The notes: generated by a model not told the origin, from the sequence alone. A stretch of DNA of 64,000 nucleotides from Parapristionchus giblindavisi (GCA_943737045.1 CALSFV010000205.1:760001-824000), one strand, 5' to 3'. Counted from the first letter of the stretch, positions 1-15,826 are shown. Made by a program: numbers and translations.

Positions 1-430
1 GCCGTTGAATCACCAGAGTGGCTCAGAGTGCTTCTGGCGATTCATGATCCAATGAATTTTCGATGTACGATAAATCATTATTTGAATACTTCTTTAAAAG
101 AGAATACCCATTCCACCTTATTCGACCGCGAATCTGTATAAGGTTCAAAATAATAACGAAGCAATTCGTTTAAAATATGGGAAAACGTACGCCGAAATAT
201 GTTTAGAAGTACTTCTAGATGTAGAGTAATACCAAAGTACAAAGTACATCTATACAGGCCAAGAACAGAGATAGTGAGGTAGATCACTGGACTTCGCGTG
301 CACAAGGAAACAATCTCTAGTACTCTCTCACTTTCCCACACTCTCTCACACATATCACGCGTGTCACTGAAGAATCGAGTAAAATCCGGGGGTGGTTGGC
401 ACATTTTTTGACCCCCACATATTAATGCAT
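1..430. other. Intergenic stretch, nothing recognised
   Basis: AT-rich sequence before the first foldback element. Its longest open frames have no start context, splice structure or recognisable motif. I see no gene here. Confidence 0.5.
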
Positions 431-439
431 TTTTCGGTA

Positions 440-1878
440 GTCCATAGGGTCCCTAACAAATTGGCAAGAGGTTTTGTGCATATCTTCATTTTTGACGTCG
501 AAAGACGACGTCAAACTTTTTGGACGCCGAAAATTGCCAACTTTGGAGCTCTGTAGATCTTCGGGGTGTGGCTTTCGTATCGAGTCGTCAACAGAAGATT
601 TTCCTGGAATGACAAGGAGAATGTGCCTGCATTATTGCCAGGTCCATATTTTAATTAGTATTTTTGTAAATCGATTTTGTGATAGGGTTAAAAACAAAAA
701 TCGAAGCCGAAGGTTTTCAATAGCTCATTCGAATAATCTCGACGAGAGGATTTCAACGGTATACTGAACGTTTCTGTATGTGGTTGCGCTCGGAAGTTAT
801 GAGCATTTCAAGATTTTTTTGACTGTGAAATTTGTGCTGTTCCCAGCACGAGCCATCCTGATTGGTTGATAAACTCTTCTGTCAACCCTCCAAACAACTA
901 TCTGTAGTGTAGTGGATAAAATGTCAGCGTATATTTTTGACGGTCAGGGGTTCGATCCTCCTAGGCGCAGTGATCTTTTGCTGGTTTTCCTTTTGTTGAA
1001 ATTGAAAGAACTAATAATGAATTTACAAGTCATGCCAATTGAAATGTTTGTGATTATGAAACAAAGAAAAGAGAATACACTTTAACTTATCAGTAGGTGT
1101 AAACTATAACAGGACAAGAAAGAGAAGAGTTGTGGATGAGTCGGGGGACGCTGGACGATGAGGGAGGAGAGGATGAGGACGAGAAAATTTTTGGACAACT
1201 CGAAGATAGGATGTTTAGGATGGTGGTCGAGGAAGAGCGTGATGAAATATTCCTATGAATTTGAAACCTCTTTGTTGCCGTACTGTAATTTGCATTCAAA
1301 GTGATTAATATTCATTGATTGGCTATGATTTATGAATTGAATTATGGAAATGAATATTCAAAAGTTATCAAAAATAGCTAGGAGATGTACTAGAACAACA
1401 GTAAAACTAATGAGAATGGGCGAATTGTTCATACGAGGCAGAAGAGTGGGTAGATCACTGGCTGCGTCACTCTTCTCTCGTGTGATCCCACGCAATGAAA
1501 AATCTTGAAATGCTCATAACTTCCGAGCGCAACCACATACAGAAACGTTCAGTATACCGTTGAAATCCTCTCGTCGAGATTATTCGAATGAGCTATTGAA
1601 AACCTTCGGCTTCGATTTTTGTTTTTAACCCTATCACAAAATCGATTTACAAAAATAATAATTAAAATATCGACCTGGCAATAATGCAGGCACATTCTCC
1701 TTGTCATTCCAGGAAAATCTTCTGTTGACGACTCGATACGAAAACCACACCCCGAAGATCTACAGAGCTCCAAAGTTGGCAATTTTCGGCGTCCAAAAAG
1801 TTTGACGTCGTCTTTCGACGTCAAAAATGAAGATATGCACAAAACCTCTTGCCAATTTGTTAGGGACCCTATGGACTA
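440..1878. mobile_element. Foldback element 1 with long inverted arms
   Basis: Bases about 440-826 and 1497-1878 are near-identical inverted copies. Both start outward with a TAGGGTCCCTAAC-type sequence and end inward at the sequence CTTGAAATGCTCATAAC. Each arm carries the same 97-residue open frame with very few changes, so the arms are young or kept alike by gene conversion. The frame resembles no known family and is probably not a gene. The 670-base spacer holds a tRNA-like module near 905-990. Outer ends and target duplication are not clear. The structure is that of a non-autonomous foldback DNA element. Confidence 0.75.
903..990 (+). mobile_element. tRNA-derived SINE-like module, copy 1
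   Basis: A TAGTGTAGTGGA sequence resembles a pol III A box. About 35 bases later GGGGTTCGATCC (947-958) resembles a B box. It is followed by GATCTTTTGCTGGTTTT, a tail also seen after the B box at 16.8 kb and, in diverged form, in several other copies. It cannot fold into a normal tRNA acceptor stem, so it is read as a SINE-type relative of a tRNA rather than a tRNA gene. It lies in the spacer of foldback 1. Confidence 0.6.
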
Positions 1879-2229
1879 TCAAAAAATGGCCTCTGCTCAT
1901 TTTCGAATTTTTCAATGTGCCACCGTTTATTCGAACCTTATGCGACACGCATGATATATAGCGCCCTCAATACTTAGACACTACAATCCAAATGGTCTCT
2001 TCCTCATATTGTATCTTTTCTTTCCTATAGTTTTAGCATTACTTACTTGGATACTTGTATGCCCTATGTTCTGCTATCGTTTTTGTTAGCGTCGGACCTA
2101 TGACCTCCATAGATTTAGTATTAGCGTAAACAAATATCAATCATGTTTTTAACATTTTACTGGAAATCTTGACTAATTCATTTTTCTTTTCTTTTGTAAA
2201 AAGTATAATTTGAATATTTACTGTTTGGG

Positions 2230-2310
2230 TCATCCTACTGATGAGACCCAGCACATGCAGGCCGGTCCAGTGTCTAGGACCAGGTCCGAAACACTTTATA
2301 GTTATTCAAT
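2230..2310 (+). other. Hammerhead-like core (CTGATGA..GAAAC), copy 1
   Basis: CTGATGA is followed by a segment that folds on itself (GGTCC..GGACC inside GACC..GGTC) and then CCGAAACACT. CTGATGA and GAAA are the two conserved strands of hammerhead ribozymes, which occur in Penelope-like elements and retrozymes. I could not find a convincing cleavage strand or stem I, so this may be a relic. Part of the same sequence (GGTCCAGTGTCTAGGACC, then GCCGAAACACT) recurs at 58.34 kb. Confidence 0.3.
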
Positions 2311-2424
2311 GTAGTTCCATAAAAAAACTAATTAGCACAGCACATTTCATATCTTTGTTTTCATTCTCTATCTAATATACAGGTACCGTTCCGTACCGTT
2401 CCGCGTGCCCGGAGACCATCTAGA

Positions 2425-5400
2425 ATGAATTCGCATAGTCAGGTACGTATCCTTTTATCAAATCGGTTTCTGGTCATGCACGCGAAAGCTTGCATTACTT
2501 TGTGTTGAAACTGTTACGAATGGCGTCACGATTTGCCTTCAATCAGTTTTTCAATAATTATAAAGGTTAAATTGATTATTGATTTATTGATTGCGTTTTT
2601 GTAGATGACGATAGATCATCAGAAAAGGGAGCTCATTATGACGGCGACGGCGAGTGACGGCGTGGATTCCGAGAGGACGGTGAGGATTGGGGGGAGGGTG
2701 ACTACTTCGTCGTGAAGAAAAACCGTTGAGTATCATGGTTTATATAAAAACTGCCATAAATTGAGTTAGGATAATGTATATTTTTTTGTATTGGAAATTC
2801 CAACTAGAAAGGGTGATTGGTCAGCGATCAAACGGGAGTTCTATGATCAAAGATCATTCTCTTCTCATTGAATGCTTCTCAGGAATCCTTCAGCGACGAT
2901 GTGAGCTCATGTGAAAGGAGAGATGAAGATGAACTGACTTCTGATATCAGTGGGTCACACTTTTCACTTATCTATGGCACAAAACATATAGATTGTCAGC
3001 GTGCCACGTTTCACTTTCAAATAATTTCTAACTACGGTCGTATCGTGTTTATGTTTAAAAGGTTGAACATTAGGGAGATTGATTGAACAATAAACTGACT
3101 GTGTGATCCAATAATATTTTGAATTATCTTGCAATTAAACAGTTGTTTTGGTCGAAATGAAGTTATTGATTATTATTATACCATTGTAGGAAATCCTCCG
3201 TTGGTCCCAGTGATATACAATTGGTACTCCATGTTCGACATGGATTCTGATGAGCCCCCTCTCGTACCACATACAGTGTATGCACGTCCACAGGACATCC
3301 GGTAGTAGTTATAATCATTTTATCCAGTAACATTTATGGAAATGTACGAGCGTCGGGTGTTTACAAAGAGATACAAATGAATGAACGATAACTCATATGT
3401 GTACAATAAATGAAAGTATGCAACATTTCAAACAGATTACTGATAATCGAGTAAATCATCTTATGAAATACTATTATTAATTACGATCTTTGTGTCAGAT
3501 CGGGAATCTCAGTATCTGAGGCTGGTGGATACGATCCGTTGTCATCAGATGAAGAGAAGTCGGACGATGCGAAGGCGACGGATTCGGTGAGCGAAGTTGC
3601 CGAAAAATATGATGATAACAGCGGGTAACAGTCTCTCAACACGCACCGCTAAAATGTCCCCATAAACCTTCGTGGCCGCTCGAAAATCGTTTTAAAGGAA
3701 GTATGCCAATTTAGACAAGGGATTTTTCTTATGCTCATGATGATAAGTAACATCGAATAAATCGACTTTTAAAGAAGGGGACCCATGAGTTGGCATACTG
3801 ACTCCCGCCACGATAGGCATGCTGGCTATTGTTTATATTATATGGTAATTGGCATAAGGGATAATGAGAAAATGAGAGAACAAGTATGCAAATTGGATGG
3901 GCACTCTCTACATGCCTTGAAAGTTGTACTTTCAACGCGTATATTGTGCTTTAAACAAATCGGGAATCAATATCAGATATGTCTTTCGATTCGTGTGATG
4001 AATCTCTATCATTCTATCCGAACAGTCTTATTGCGAAAAAACTCGTGGGTCTCCATCTTTAAAAACTCAAAAAAATATATACAAATATAAATAGGTAGCG
4101 GATTGTGCAATTCAGTTTCTGTCGTTTCCTAAAATAACGAGGGAGGCGGTGCCGGAAGATATTTTACGGTCGCCAGTATTTCCAGTCCGAATGTGTTTAT
4201 TTCCGTTTGCATTTTACTTAATTTTTTGCATCGTTTTTTGGCAAAACCCCATTACGAGTCATATATTAATGAACGCTCCAGACACTACTCTTCCTCCTAG
4301 TACTACGTTTCATGCCGTATCGAATGTCGCATTTTTGTTGCAAGCTGCGAAACATGGTCAACTTCATAATTCTCGTTGAATCTGTTCACTTCCGATCGAT
4401 ATTACTTTCGTTTTTGGCAAAACCCCATTACGAGTCATATATTAATGAACGCTCCAGACACTACTCTTCCTCCTAGTACTACGTTTCATGCCGTATCGAA
4501 TGTCGCATTTTTGTTGCAAGCTGCGAAACATGGTCAACTTCATAATTCTCGTTGAATCTGTTCACTTCCGATCGATATTACTTTCGTTTTTGGCAAAACC
4601 CCATTACGAGTCATATATTAATGAACGCTCCAGACACTACTCTTCCTCCTAGTACTACGTTTCATGCCGTATCGAATGTCGCATTTTTGTTGCAAGCTGC
4701 GAAACATGGTCAACTTCATAATTCTCGTTGAATCTGTTCACTTCCGATCGATATTACTTTCGTTTTTGGCAAAACCCCATTACGAGTCATATATTAATGA
4801 ACGCTCTAGACACTACTCTTCCTCCTAGTACTACGTTTCATGCCGTATCGAATGTCGCATTTTTGTTGCAAGCTGCGAAACATGGTCAACTTCATAATTC
4901 TCGTTGAATCTGTTCACTTCCGATCGATATTACTTTCGTTTTTGGCAAAACCCCATTACGAGCCATACATTTGTGAACCCTCCAGACACTACTCTTCCTC
5001 CTAGTACTACGTTTCATGCCGTATCGAATGTCGCATTTTTGTTGCAAGCTGCGAAACATGGTCAACTTCATAATTCTCGTTGAATCTGTTCACTTCCGAT
5101 CGATATTACTTTCGTTTTTGGCAAAACCCCATTACGAGCCATACATTTGTGAACCCTCCAGAGAATACTCTTCCTCCTAGTACTACGTTTCATGCCGTAT
5201 CGAATGTCGCATTTTTGTTGCAAGCTGCGAAACATGGTCAACTTCATAATTCTCGTTGAATCTGTTCACTTCCGATCGATATTACTTTCGTTTTTGGCAA
5301 AACCCCATTACGAGTCATATATTAATGAACGCTCTAGACACTACTCTTCCTCCTAGTACTACGTTTCATGCCGTATCGAATGTCGCATTTTTGTTGCAAG

Positions 5401-5795
5401 CTGCGAAACATGGTCAACTTCATAATTCTCGTTGAATCTGTTCACTTCCGATCGATATTACTTTCGTTTTTGGCAAAACCCCATTACGAGCCATACATTT
5501 GTGAACCCTCCAGACACTACTCTTCCTCCTAGTACTACGTTTCATGCCATGGGACCGTGCTAAGAGGAGCGCAAGAGATTGTTGGTGTAGCAGGTTAGTA
5601 AATAGAAAAGGAAATGATTTTATAACTGAGATTACGGTAATTCGAGATTATAAACTGTGTGGGATACGGTATGTTGACATTGCAGTATCGGACGACGAGT
5701 CGGTGGTTGAGATGGACGGGTCTTCTGGAGCAGTTGTCCTTACCCGATCGTGCTTTGAGGATTTTCTTCGTGACGAAGCCTTCGTGCTTGTATAA
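2425..5795 (+). CDS. Unrecognised small acidic protein, seven-exon model
   Basis: The family is not recognised. Seven exons join in one frame: 2425-2442, 2605-2679, 2883-2949, 3190-3301, 3499-3624, 5565-5593 and 5686-5795 (TAA), 178 residues. The product is rich in Asp, Glu and Ser, with acidic runs such as DSDEPPLVPH, SSDEEKSDD and SDDESVVEMD, and shows no membrane segment or catalytic motif. The frame also stays open upstream of the first ATG to the acceptor at 2382, so an earlier start or a spliced leader is possible. Weak points are the GTGGGT donor after exon 3 and the GCTAAG acceptor of the 29-base exon 6. Intron 5 (about 1.9 kb) is mostly the 176-base tandem array. The composition suggests a disordered, perhaps nuclear, protein, but that is only inference. 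Confidence 0.5.
3735..3880. repeat. Dispersed repeat shared with about 23.30-23.40 kb
   Basis: Bases about 3800-3870 (CCACGATAGGCATGCTGGC and the following ATTGTTTATATTATATGG) are found as the reverse complement near 23.30-23.37 kb, where the order is CATATAATATAAAC, then AGCATGCTATCGTGG. This is a dispersed repeat inside intron 5 of the acidic-protein gene. No open reading frame of interest. Confidence 0.55.
4241..5548. repeat. 176-base tandem array, about 7.4 copies
   Basis: The sequence GCAAAACCCCATTACGAG recurs at 4241, 4417, 4593, 4769, 4945, 5121, 5297 and 5473, an exact 176-base step. Units differ by only a few bases. Two local variants exist: units reading CATATATTAATGAACGCTC and units reading CATACATTTGTGAACCCTC, in an interleaved order that suggests unequal exchange. 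The last unit is cut at 5548, just before exon 6 of the acidic-protein gene. Short open frames within the units only reflect the repeat. Confidence 0.95.
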
Positions 5796-5799
5796 TTTA

Positions 5800-7800
5800 T
5801 AGTAGTTCTATTGTTAATTTCTAGTTCTTAATTATTCCCGTTTGTTTAGGTCCCCCCTTTTCTCTGTTGCTTTTCCCATCTCCCAGTGACCAAAGTTAGA
5901 TTTGTTTGTTATTTTATTTATAGATTTAATTTCTTTCGTTAGCTACAGTTGCTTTAATTCGACTGGTTTATCATCCACCGGTTTCCCAACTATTACGGTG
6001 CTTTTTAAGTTTAACATTCTCCGGTTTCTACGATTTCGGTGATTTATAAGTAAATAAAGCATTTATTCAATGAAGAAAAATGTCACGTTGTTATAAGATG
6101 ATCTGCACAATATTTTTACTTTATGAAAAGAAATTAAAATGCAAAAAAGAATACATAATTCGATTTTTCAGTTATTCAATATTTGTTGTGACCCAGCGCA
6201 TGACACAATGTCAAGAATGGCATACTGTAGTTTTCGTACCCAAAGCCACGGCGGTTCAATGAAGAGAAATCCCTACATTTAACTTTGGCTTGAAGCCTCT
6301 TGCATTACGAAAAATCGGCAAAGTTGATTTGCACTAGGCGGGATTCGAACCTACGAGGTTCGGATAGATACACAAAAGCTCTACCCACTAAGCCATATCG
6401 GCATGTCTCGCGAATCGTAAAACTCGATGATAGGTCTAATCAGAAGCGAGCGCCCAGATATACCGTAGTCAACTTTCGCGCTGGGAGAACCTAGATGTTT
6501 TAGTGCTTATCATCACTCAGTTTGCGATACTTCCTTTCTCCGGCAAGAGCTTCTTAGTTACTATCATTGAGCCGCCGTGAAAGCGAATATTAATTAAGCA
6601 GAGTTTTCTACCCTTATATTTTATTTTGCGTTTTTTCTTGTTTTCCATTAGAATCGGCATCATCGATTACGTTGAAAAATCATAAAAATATAATTTTACT
6701 GCACTTTCGTAATTTCCATGATACGGTCCCTACATACTCAACATTTTTTGTACCTGTGCGATTTGACTTTTAATTGCTTTTTAGCATGAATGGACACTTT
6801 ATTTATTTTTCTTTAGTCATTAAAATAACTTTTTATCACTGAAACCCATGATTGAGACTCTAAGAAGCGAAAAATATTACAACTCCGCTGAAATCGATGG
6901 TGTGTCCAAAAGTGCCGATGTTAAATAAATAAATACATTTGATAGATTGATGATGAATATATTATAACAGCATAACTATCAATATGGACTGTAACGCTTG
7001 AATTACGAAAGTTTAATAAATTGCGCTTTAATTATATTGTGTAAAACGTGAAGAATGAAGAGTGTGGAATGCTTGATTTCATAACGGGACGAAAGTGCTG
7101 GAAAAAAGTACACAAAGGATAGATGTGTGAAGAGGTAAGAGCCAAATCCTATAATGAAAATATAAGCGTTTATGAATCGATATTCAGCTGTGCTGATAAG
7201 TGTGGATGAGCGAGGATCACGTATGAACCTTTCTAAATGTAACTATATTCATTTATATTGATATTTATATCAATCACTGTCATATTTTTGACAAATTCTG
7301 CACATAAAAATTATTTGGGCGATTTTATTTGGGCTTTTAATTGCAATATTATTATCATAAGAAGCGCTTACTTCCTTCTCGCTCTTTTTCTACAACTCTC
7401 CTTCTTTCACCTCTCATGATAATCAATCGATTGTACGCAATCATTATAAATCTTTACGTATGCAGCCCTTCTGTCGTATACTCCCATCTCCCACGCTTCT
7501 TCGCATTAGTCCTTTTGAAGTTGATCTTTGATCTTTACGTCATCGTTCATAATCCCATCTAATTAGTTCAAACTCTTAATTTGTGGCTCCCCGCTCTGTA
7601 CGCGCTCTTGCGTTCTGATACTCTCTATGTATATTCGATTGTGATGACGGTTGAGAATTCACTTTCTTGAAATCGTTACGTTAGGTTCTCTGGAACTGTT
7701 AATGTCTTTTCGCCCCTGGCTACGGAACATGCGTCTTATATAATTAGTAATTTGATATCCCTGTGATGTAAATAATACAATGATCGATACCCCTCATCTA
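5800..7800. other. Intergenic, no gene seen except a SINE-like module
   Basis: After the end of the acidic-protein gene the sequence is AT-rich with scattered stop codons in all frames. The only recognisable item is the tRNA-like module at 6270-6402. Confidence 0.5.
6270..6402 (-). mobile_element. tRNA-derived SINE-like module, copy 2
   Basis: Read on the minus strand it has TGGCTTAGTGGGTAGAGC (A-box-like), then GGTTCGAATCCCGCC (B-box-like) about 35 bases on, and downstream AACTTTGCCGATTTTT, matching the tail of other copies. The ends of the 72-base tRNA-like part do not pair, so a working tRNA is unlikely. Confidence 0.6.
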
Positions 7801-7804
7801 CATT

Positions 7805-8045
7805 ATCGATTATCCACGCGCCACAAGGAAGGAAACCAAGAGGACGACCGAAGCTGAGATGGACGGATATGATCAAGAAGGACTTCACGGAACTCAAGCT
7901 GACAGAACGACACACGATAGACCGACAACTATGGCATAAGAAGACTAGTCTTCCTGACCCCGTCTAACGTGACAAGAAGAACCCCAATAACATCCCTTTC
8001 TTTTTTATACAGGAAAATAAATGATTTGATTTGATTTGATTTTGT
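7805..8045 (+). mobile_element. 3' end of a non-LTR retrotransposon (LINE fragment)
   Basis: An open stretch reads PRGRPKLRWTDMIKKDF and ends with a stop at about 7967. The GRP..RW.D motif is typical of the C-terminal end of reverse transcriptases of RTE/jockey-like elements. It is followed by a short untranslated tail and the simple repeat (TGATT)n near 8022-8042, as in target-primed insertion. Everything upstream of the last 60 or so codons is missing (5' truncation). A related tail is found reversed at 16.1 kb. Confidence 0.65.
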
Positions 8046-8194
8046 AGATCAGTCAAAATGGTAGAATCAATTAACACCTCAAAACAGTTAAACAATGGAA
8101 TCACTTTAATCGATAAGCTACAGTAATCAAAAAGTACAGTAAAAAACAAGTACAGTAAGAAAGTGAAAGGTCAGGAGTGCCAATGTACCAAGAC

Positions 8195-8365
8195 TCCTCC
8201 CACTACTCTGGTTTTTTTTCTCCCAGTGGGGCCCCAGCAAAAGTGGGCGTGGTCTAGCTCCCCCACTAGTTTCCCAGGACAGGAGAGAGGGCGAAGTGGG
8301 CGGATCTCTTCCTACTAGTTTCCTAAAAGTTTTCCTAGTGGGGCCCCAGACAAAAGCATGTGGCT
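8195..8365. repeat. GTGGGGCCCCA-rich repeat, copy 1
   Basis: The palindromic block AGTGGGGCCCCAG occurs twice (about 8223 and 8338), with CCCACTAGTTTCC and TACTAGTTTCC between. A related cluster is at 9895-10065. It looks like a dispersed repeat of unknown class; there is no coding potential. Confidence 0.5.
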
Positions 8366-9879
8366 GCGAGCATAATACTGCGCGTGGGTCATGCATTTGA
8401 CATAACAAGGTACTCATTGGATGCGGTGCGGCTTTTGCCGAACGCGTTGCGGGCGACGCCGTCAAAATTTTGTTTCATAATTTTTTAACGTTTCATATTT
8501 ATTCAATGTAAGATAATTATATTTATAATTATAAGTTCTCTAGTGCAAGATGTCAATGCGTTGTGTGAAATCAAGATTACGGGAATCTGAAGAAGATGAA
8601 GGTATATTTTTCTATTTAAAAGATTCGCAAGCCGATTTTGTTTGTTAATTGGATGACAGACCCGTGTACATATACATACAGCCCCGCAGAATCTCCCTTC
8701 GTGCATGTGATCCCGGGGATCCCCCCGTGCTCCTCGATTTTTTATTCTGTGAATATTGAATATCAAGTGTGACAATTGTTACTATTGTTTTCCTCTTTAC
8801 TTGAACTATTTTATCAAGGAAAATTTGGAATTTTTGAACGCTTGTCAATTAAATTATCCTAAGAAATAGAAATGCCGAAAAAAGTCACTTTGAGACCGTG
8901 TGTGTGATACCAGTCATTATGTATGCATCCAACGGTACATCCTATGGTAGCTGAAAATGACTAGTATACACTATCCCCGATCGTCTCTCTTCAATGAATG
9001 TTGTATATATCGTATCGAGGTAAGAAAATGAGCTTTGCTTTTGCCATAGTTTCATTTGTCGTGATTTCAGGGTCACTGACTGCATCTCCTATCCATCCAT
9101 CCATCTCATCTCCATCTACGAAGACCGTGTATTTGGTACTATTCAATAGGCACCCACAAGGAGGTTTCCTATGGTAGCTAATATGAACTAGTACCAAATT
9201 GGGGGGCAGTTCGTCTCATATCTCCAAGGAAAAATTTGAATGAATGAAACCCAAGATTAATGGATGGACAAACAAGAAGAATTGTATACACATCGTTTCA
9301 TTTGTACTTTTATATATGTCTATTCATTGGTAGTATTGAGTTCCCCGTTTTATCGATCCATATGTAGATATGACCACCTTTCTGTGAACGGTGATCATTT
9401 ATGAAATTCATATATTTAATCCCCTTTCCTTACATTCCTTCCACTCCTTTCATATTCTTCTACTTTTTAATAGCTTTACACTGTATCTATATGAATACCA
9501 ATATATGGTGTTCGTTTCCTTGAATTTTGTTATTCCTTTGAAACTTGTACGTATTATCGTATGTTATGCTTTTTCCACCCATTCACTCTACTAACTATAG
9601 TATAGAATTTTCATGTACCCTACATGTTAATTCTCCGATGTCGTTTTCGTGACCGAATATGTAGTGTATTGGTTAGTTCATCAATTCTATACCCTATCAT
9701 CGCTAGTTCCATTCCCCCATTCCCATATCGATTTTTGCCAATAAAGTCATTCCCATCTTTAATATCGATTGATACAGGAAAGGTGTTTAAGAAATTAGGG
9801 TCCACCTATTTGGTACGGCGGCTGGATAAAAGTCTCATCATAACCTCTATTGTCTATAATATCGCAGAGCAAGAACACA

Positions 9880-10066
9880 CACACACACACACTTTACCCA
9901 CTAGGGTCCTAGAACATTTCCTAGCTTCGCCCCAATAACTCTCCCAGTGGGGCCCCAGGACTATTTCTCCTCCTAGTAGGGCCCGAACAAATCTCTCACT
10001 GGTCCCCTAGCTTGATCCCCACTAGGAAATGTGCTGGGAAACCACTGGGAAAATAAAACCAGAGTA
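9880..10066. repeat. GTGGGGCCCCA-rich repeat, copy 2, with a short CA run
   Basis: An (AC)n run near 9874-9890 is followed by CTAGGGTCCTAG, CCAGTGGGGCCCCAGG, CCTAGTAGGGCCC and CCCACTAGGAAATG, words shared with the 8.2-8.36 kb cluster. Class unknown. Confidence 0.5.
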
Positions 10067-10202
10067 ACTCCGCTTCTCTCTACGCTCTCTCTCTTACATT
10101 ATACCTATCTTTGCCAGAGGAAACGCGGAGCCCTGCTACCTCTCTCTCTCCCTCCATTTTCAAACGTTCTTTCACTGAGCAGTATAAAGAGTACTGCACA
10201 TA

Positions 10203-11856
10203 CAGTAGCGCCGGAAAGTCAAAATACACTTTTTGTTTCTGTTGTAATTTCGGCGTCAGTTGATATATCAAGCTGAAACTTGTACATGATGTACCCACAG
10301 TATGTACGTATTCGATCCTCTTATAAGGTCTCACGGGCCTTTCTGGTTATTGTATAGTGATGACGCTACCGAACAACACTTTTTCGAAAATTCATTATTC
10401 TTTCAGGGATTTTTTCGTACTCGCCAAACTTCGTGAGCATCGAGATAACTACAAGACCTATCCAGGAAAAAAAATTCAGGTTGCTGCGAATTCGAGTATT
10501 GGCTGAAGACTTGCTGCAACTTCGCGGTCGCAAAATCATATCTCGGCTTCTAGAAGAGCTTTTATGGAGTTCAAAGCAGCAAAGTGATTCTCCTGGTGAG
10601 TCCTGATTATCCTGTAAGTATGGTAGCGCGAGCTCATCATTCATCCTCTTGTATCGAAAAAGTCACTTTTTTACAAGACCCAACTTTGAAAAATCACAAT
10701 TCTGAAGGCGGATTTTGTAAAAATCTGGTTTTTGGATAAGAATGTTGCAAATCTATTAATTAACAGATTCCCCGCTTTTTAGAGCGATTGCTATTCTTTC
10801 TTGCCTGCGGCAGTCGATTATCTGAAGTATAGTTGTTTAGGCCGCGCTCCCTTCTCATCTCGCGACCCGCAAACATCTCTGGGTCTTCCACACTGCTCAA
10901 TATGCTTTGATTGATGAAATCACTCTAAAACGTATTGTCGATAATCCTGAACATCATAGTGTGTATAAGAAAGGGTTTTTGATCTTCTATGATCGAGTGA
11001 AACAACTTTTCACTGTGATTTTGAGCAAAATTTGGCGAAAAATGAGAAAAGATCAAAGATCAAAGATCGAAAACACAAAGATCAAAGATCAAAAACTCGA
11101 TTCACACAGTGCATCTCTATTCTGACTAATCAAATCACTAAAAGCGGCTAAATCGTCGTTGAGCAGTGTGGAAGGCCCAGAGATATTTGCGGGTCGCGAG
11201 ATGAGAAGGGAGCGCGGCATAAACGACTATCATTCAGATAATCGACTGCCGCAGGCAAGAAAGAATAGCAATCGCTCTAAAAAGCGGGGAATCTGTTAAT
11301 TAATAGATTTGCAACATTCTTATCCAAAAACCAGATTTTTACAAAATCCGCCCTCAGAATTGTGATTTTTCAAAATTGGGTATTGTAAAAAAGTGACTTT
11401 TTCGATACAAGAGGATGAATGATGAGCTAGCGCTACCATACTTAAAGGATAATCAGGACTCACCATGAGAATCACTTTGCTGCTTTGAACTCCATAAAAG
11501 CTCTTCTAGAAGCCGAGATATGATTTTGCGACCGCGAAGTTGCAGCAAGTCTGCAGCCAATACTCGAATTCGCAGCAACCTGAACTTTTTTCCTGGATAG
11601 GTCTTGTAGTTATCTCGATGCTCACGAAGTTTGGCGAGTACGAAAAAATCCCTGAAAAAATAATGAATTTTCGAAAAAAGTGTTGTTCGGTAGCGTCATC
11701 ACTATACAATAACCAGAAAGGCCCGTGAGACCTTATAAGAGGATCGAATACGTACATACTGTGGGTACATCATGCACAAGTTTCAGCTTGATATATCAAC
11801 TGGCGCCAAAATTACAACAGAAACAAAAAGTGTATTTTGACTTTCCGGCGCTACTG
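10203..11856. mobile_element. Foldback element 2 with Tc-like ends (CAGTAGCGCCGG, TA duplication)
   Basis: The arms (about 10203-10901 and 11159-11856) are inverted copies of roughly 700 bases. The outermost bases are CAGTAGCGCCGGAAAGTC at one end and the exact reverse complement at the other, flanked on both sides by TA. A TA target duplication and a CAGT start fit the Tc1/mariner superfamily; the element carries no transposase and is non-autonomous. The spacer (10902-11158) contains the AAAGATC repeat also found in the tax-4-like gene. Confidence 0.8.
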
Positions 11857-11859
11857 TAT

Positions 11860-12400
11860 CTGATAGACTACTGGGCTGAAATAATTAGACAATGAAGAGC
11901 TTTCAATTGTGAAGATGGAACACATTGATCAGATGACTAATTATCTCACTTGTCAGAGGTCAGATGGATGTGTAAATTCAAATTAACAGTCATATAGTTA
12001 GATATAGCTTTAATCAAACCAAATCGTAGACATGCTATTTTAGTAGACATGCTATTAGTTTAGCAGACATTGAGCTGTTTTATTCAATTCATTGATTCAT
12101 TCAATTCATTCAATTCATAGCTATTCATTGAGCTATTCTGAGCTATTTTTTATATGTTTGCGATAAATAATGTCATTATTCTATCTATCACATGTCAGAA
12201 TAATAAACGTTTATCATTGTTTATTACTAATATTAAAATGCTAACAAGGAAAGCAGCCCTCCAGCTCAGATATATGAAAAAATATTATATACGATCAAAG
12301 TATAAAGGACAATAATGAACGTATTGTAATAATGGGAAGAGATTATTGTGAACCATTAGAATGTGGATAATTGTTCCTGAAAAAATATTAGTAATACAAA
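11860..12400. other. 3' flank of TRIM-like copy 1
   Basis: AT-rich sequence without a gene. From about 12,280 it matches the flank at about 25,272 downstream of TRIM-like copy 2, so the segmental duplication starts here. Confidence 0.6.
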
Positions 12401-12408
12401 TTCATATT

Positions 12409-15826
<3,418 letters not shown>

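Noticed and set aside
4149..4379. 76-codon frame at the start of the 176-base array
   Set aside because: Most of it is repeat sequence and it lies in the intron; the frame is not kept through later units.
6330..6402. A possible true tRNA gene on the minus strand
   Set aside because: A and B boxes are good but the two ends do not pair as an acceptor stem, and the downstream tail matches the SINE-like family.
8549..8602. Possible first exon (ATG TCA ATG CGT.. with donor GTATAT)
   Set aside because: No following exon with matching phase could be found.
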